A stretch of 6,829 bases of DNA from Candidatus Omnitrophota bacterium (lineage in GTDB: Bacteria > Omnitrophota > Omnitrophia > Omnitrophales > Aquincolibacteriaceae): positions 1 to 6,829 of the forward strand of contig JAHFHI010000066.1 in NCBI GenBank assembly GCA_023246995.1, in the 5' to 3' direction. Numbering within the stretch: position 1 is the stretch's first letter; every line of letters starts with the position of its first letter. The notes beneath the pieces were generated by a model that was given only the letters and a program-made list of their open reading frames with translations, ran no database searches and was not told the DNA's origin. The translations under genes and the position numbers were made by a program. This document shows positions 6,201 through 6,829 of the stretch, piece by piece.

Positions 6201-6829
6201 GTTTTGGCGACCAGAAACTGCGCGGGCCGCGCGGTTTCATCCATCACATAAAGCCCCTCGCCGCCTCCCGGAAACTGGCCCGCGCTAAGGCTCACCTTGC
6301 CGAGAAGTTTGACATCTCCGGAATCGGCGCTTGAAATATAATAAAAAACAGTCCAGGGCGCATTGGCCCGCTTAGGCTGGACGGTGGCCGAGGCGCTCAC
6401 GCGGAATGAGTCGCTCAAGAGAACCTCTTGGGTGGGAATTTGAGATTTTTCTCCCCCCAAAATAACGCCGTTTAAATTAAGAGCCGCTTTTTCCATGACC
6501 AGCTCGACCGCGCGCGCGAGGTCCTCGATAAATTTCCGAAAACCGTCGATCAAAGCCTGCATTTCCTGCTTGAGCGCAAGCTCGTCTTTCCCCTCCGCGT
6601 CGTAATTTTTCAGGGACTCCAGCAAACGGCGGTATTCCTCTTTTAATTTGGGAAACGCCCATTCGCTTTGCTTGATGGAATCCGGAGCACTTTCAAACAT
6701 CTGTTTTAAAATGAGCCGGGTGTTCTCGAGGATGCCGTTCGGGTCTGTTTCCTCTTCCTCGTTTTTGCGCTTGTTGTATTCCCGTTCGATCCGGTTGATA
6801 AACCCCTGCAAAACCTGCTTGTAGAGTTC
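3293..6829 (-). CDS. Large multidomain protein with coiled coil and four-cysteine repeats, 3' part only; function unknown
   Basis: The frame is open through base 6829, so the true start lies outside the window; a TTG at 6811 is not a credible start because six sense codons precede it without a stop. The 1178 visible residues (numbered from the window edge) are: 1-120, charged and helical; 135-383, beta-rich, perhaps two sandwich-like domains; 393-720, Ala/Glu/Gln/Lys-rich, predicted coiled coil; a CGIC pair at 722-725; six four-cysteine modules at 747-1072; and a Gly/Gln/Pro/Asn-rich tail with two CPxG...C modules (1115-1126 and 1160-1171), ending at a TGA. Cysteines are absent before about residue 480 and then concentrated in the repeats, which suggests disulfide-bonded, extracytoplasmic modules; this is an inference, because any signal peptide is off-window. 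No catalytic motif was recognised. It is co-oriented with tpsB but separated by about 450 bases, so a shared job is possible but not shown. Possible roles include a surface or cell-envelope structural protein. The reading frame itself is very secure; the function is unknown. Confidence 0.9.
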   Translation of the reverse strand, partial: ELYKQVLQGFINRIEREYNKRKNEEEETDPNGILENTRLILKQMFESAPDSIKQSEWAFPKLKEEYRRLLESLKNYDAEGKDELALKQEMQALIDGFRKFIEDLARAVELVMEKAALNLNGVILGGEKSQIPTQEVLLSDSFRVSASATVQPKRANAPWTVFYYISSADSGDVKLLGKVSLSAGQFPGGGEGLYVMDETARPAQFLVAKTALKPDFENEGNYSVYPVIAFGAWSDPIAQVGYGALEEPSEYPELFEPDRVAFAGAPANFTIRRAKVVIKMPPVVYKNDKAKAKVYMDVPEYARQELSAEGTFKLTGPAEVVLSKLDPDRLEAISADPEKPTEALLQMDEKAEEGTYYIELKARLRGFPDESQPLPHTKSFDFSRQNNPFLGGDLKKLLEQMQALEGQARGLQETLQSTKDDFFRKAGEASQAFAEVHNLAAKLEASLTALESKAGPLSETLAKIEENSSEADRAGAAVASSHSAAEGHVLETCEAAKAMSGVTDPGKLGEMVVQAREANGAFASQKSTFDQEIQNARTASLNAETLQNQVTSALSEIKKEKLDTSALEEQFQKGSAVTGEGEGAVSQAETYAGQISEIVSAAGVLLEQAEPILAGIEEPSAKSANEEMFKEMQALYGRIGAYGASGPGFASQMRSRLSALREAMSGAETKISEVSERVSQLDMMVPDEAALARTAGAAQNAKAAYETASAYSEAVGQLSGNCGICLAEAERIYAKRKDPGALTAAMDCSGKPNTRAQWNAQKLEAECVCTEGFKPKTDGAGCEKSVADQIQTIDCSQSSGTVPRVNDRGEAYCGCLNNQVWDSGQGRCVSPAANQQSSLPPSPVDPQTQVAQANCSAYPGTVPQWNAAMGQVQCLCGAGTQWNGFSCVSIQDQAGSGGASQGYGGSEDCSAYPGTSAVWNAAMGGMQCVCPQGTQWTGSSCASANANPYAGGQQDPNNPFNIFGQQGGGGSADCSAWPGTSAVWNAAMGGMQCVCPQGTEWTGSSCVSPNSYAGGQQQDPNNPFNIFGAGNQGGSNATDCSAWPGTSAVWNAAMGGMQCVCSQGTQWNGSSCVSQGGESTTPPANNPPVDLISPIANAAAGGGPTFPSQPAATSCPAGTVNIGGNCYTQTSGGPVSGMGGNQPPPQIQGGGGGVGQGSDCPPGSINLLGVCSEAYGSR
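3614..4108 (-). repeat. Higher-order tandem repeat: module plus linker, periods of 195 and 198 bases
   Basis: Units 4, 5 and 6 start 195 and then 198 bases apart, whereas units 3 and 4 are 162 apart. The two linkers between them share the decapeptide DPNNPFNIFG, preceded by an AGGQQ or AGGQQQ stretch, and a near-identical DNA segment on the plus strand beginning CCAAAAATATTAAACGGATT (3943 and 3748 region). The duplicated block was therefore the module together with its linker. Confidence 0.8.
3614..4591 (-). repeat. Six tandem four-cysteine modules within the large gene
   Basis: Units in protein order lie at 4591-4484, 4450-4346, 4270-4169, 4108-4007, 3913-3812 and 3715-3614. Units 3-6 are exactly 34 residues with spacing C-x18-C-x-C-x10-C; units 1 and 2 are 36 and 35 residues, more divergent, with C-x12-C at the end. 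The core is (D/N)CSA(Y/W)PGT, then WNAAMG, then QC(V/L)C, then QGT(Q/E)W, then GSSC. The pattern of four cysteines with a C-x-C pair is not a standard six-cysteine EGF domain. Linkers between the later units are Gly/Gln/Asn-rich. Confidence 0.9.

Noticed and set aside
6809..6811. TTG as the start of the large gene
   Set aside because: The frame is open for six more codons to the window edge with no stop and no ribosome site ahead of the TTG, so the gene begins outside the window.

Overview
The window reads as part of a chromosome from a diderm (Gram-negative-type) bacterium. It is moderately GC-rich. All three supported genes lie on the minus strand and none gives a firm species. The diderm inference rests on a two-partner secretion pair: an Omp85/TpsB outer-membrane pore and a TpsA exoprotein. 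The style of both proteins, and the large repeat-bearing neighbour, would fit environmental lineages such as Omnitrophota or the Planctomycetes/Verrucomicrobia group, but that is only an impression.

Layout in transcription order (right to left): (1) 6829-3293, the 3' part of a very large gene whose start lies beyond the window. Its visible 1178 residues comprise a helical segment, a beta-rich segment, a long predicted coiled coil, six tandem four-cysteine modules and a Gly/Gln/Pro-rich tail with two shorter two-cysteine modules. No family was recognised. (2) 3292-2839, about 450 bases without a convincing gene. It holds hairpin-forming repeats near the end of the large gene, a stretch that looks like decayed coding sequence, and a sigma70-like promoter overlapped by a 9-bp inverted repeat. 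(3) 2838-1111, tpsB, a complete FhaC/ShlB-type transporter with signal peptide, two POTRA domains and a barrel carrying the VRGY and FFDFG motifs. (4) 1087-1, the 5' part of tpsA, with signal peptide and a filamentous-haemagglutinin-type TPS domain, cut by the window edge.

The tpsB and tpsA genes are 23 bases apart and almost surely form one operon. TpsA is exported by Sec, recognised in the periplasm by the POTRA domains of TpsB through its TPS domain, and threaded through the barrel to the cell surface. The large upstream protein is probably also extracytoplasmic, because its cysteine modules look built for disulfides, but its own export signal is outside the window. Its role and any link to the secretion pair are unknown. 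The most novel-looking item is the four-cysteine repeat array, whose protein sequence is nearly invariant between units although its synonymous codon positions have diverged strongly.
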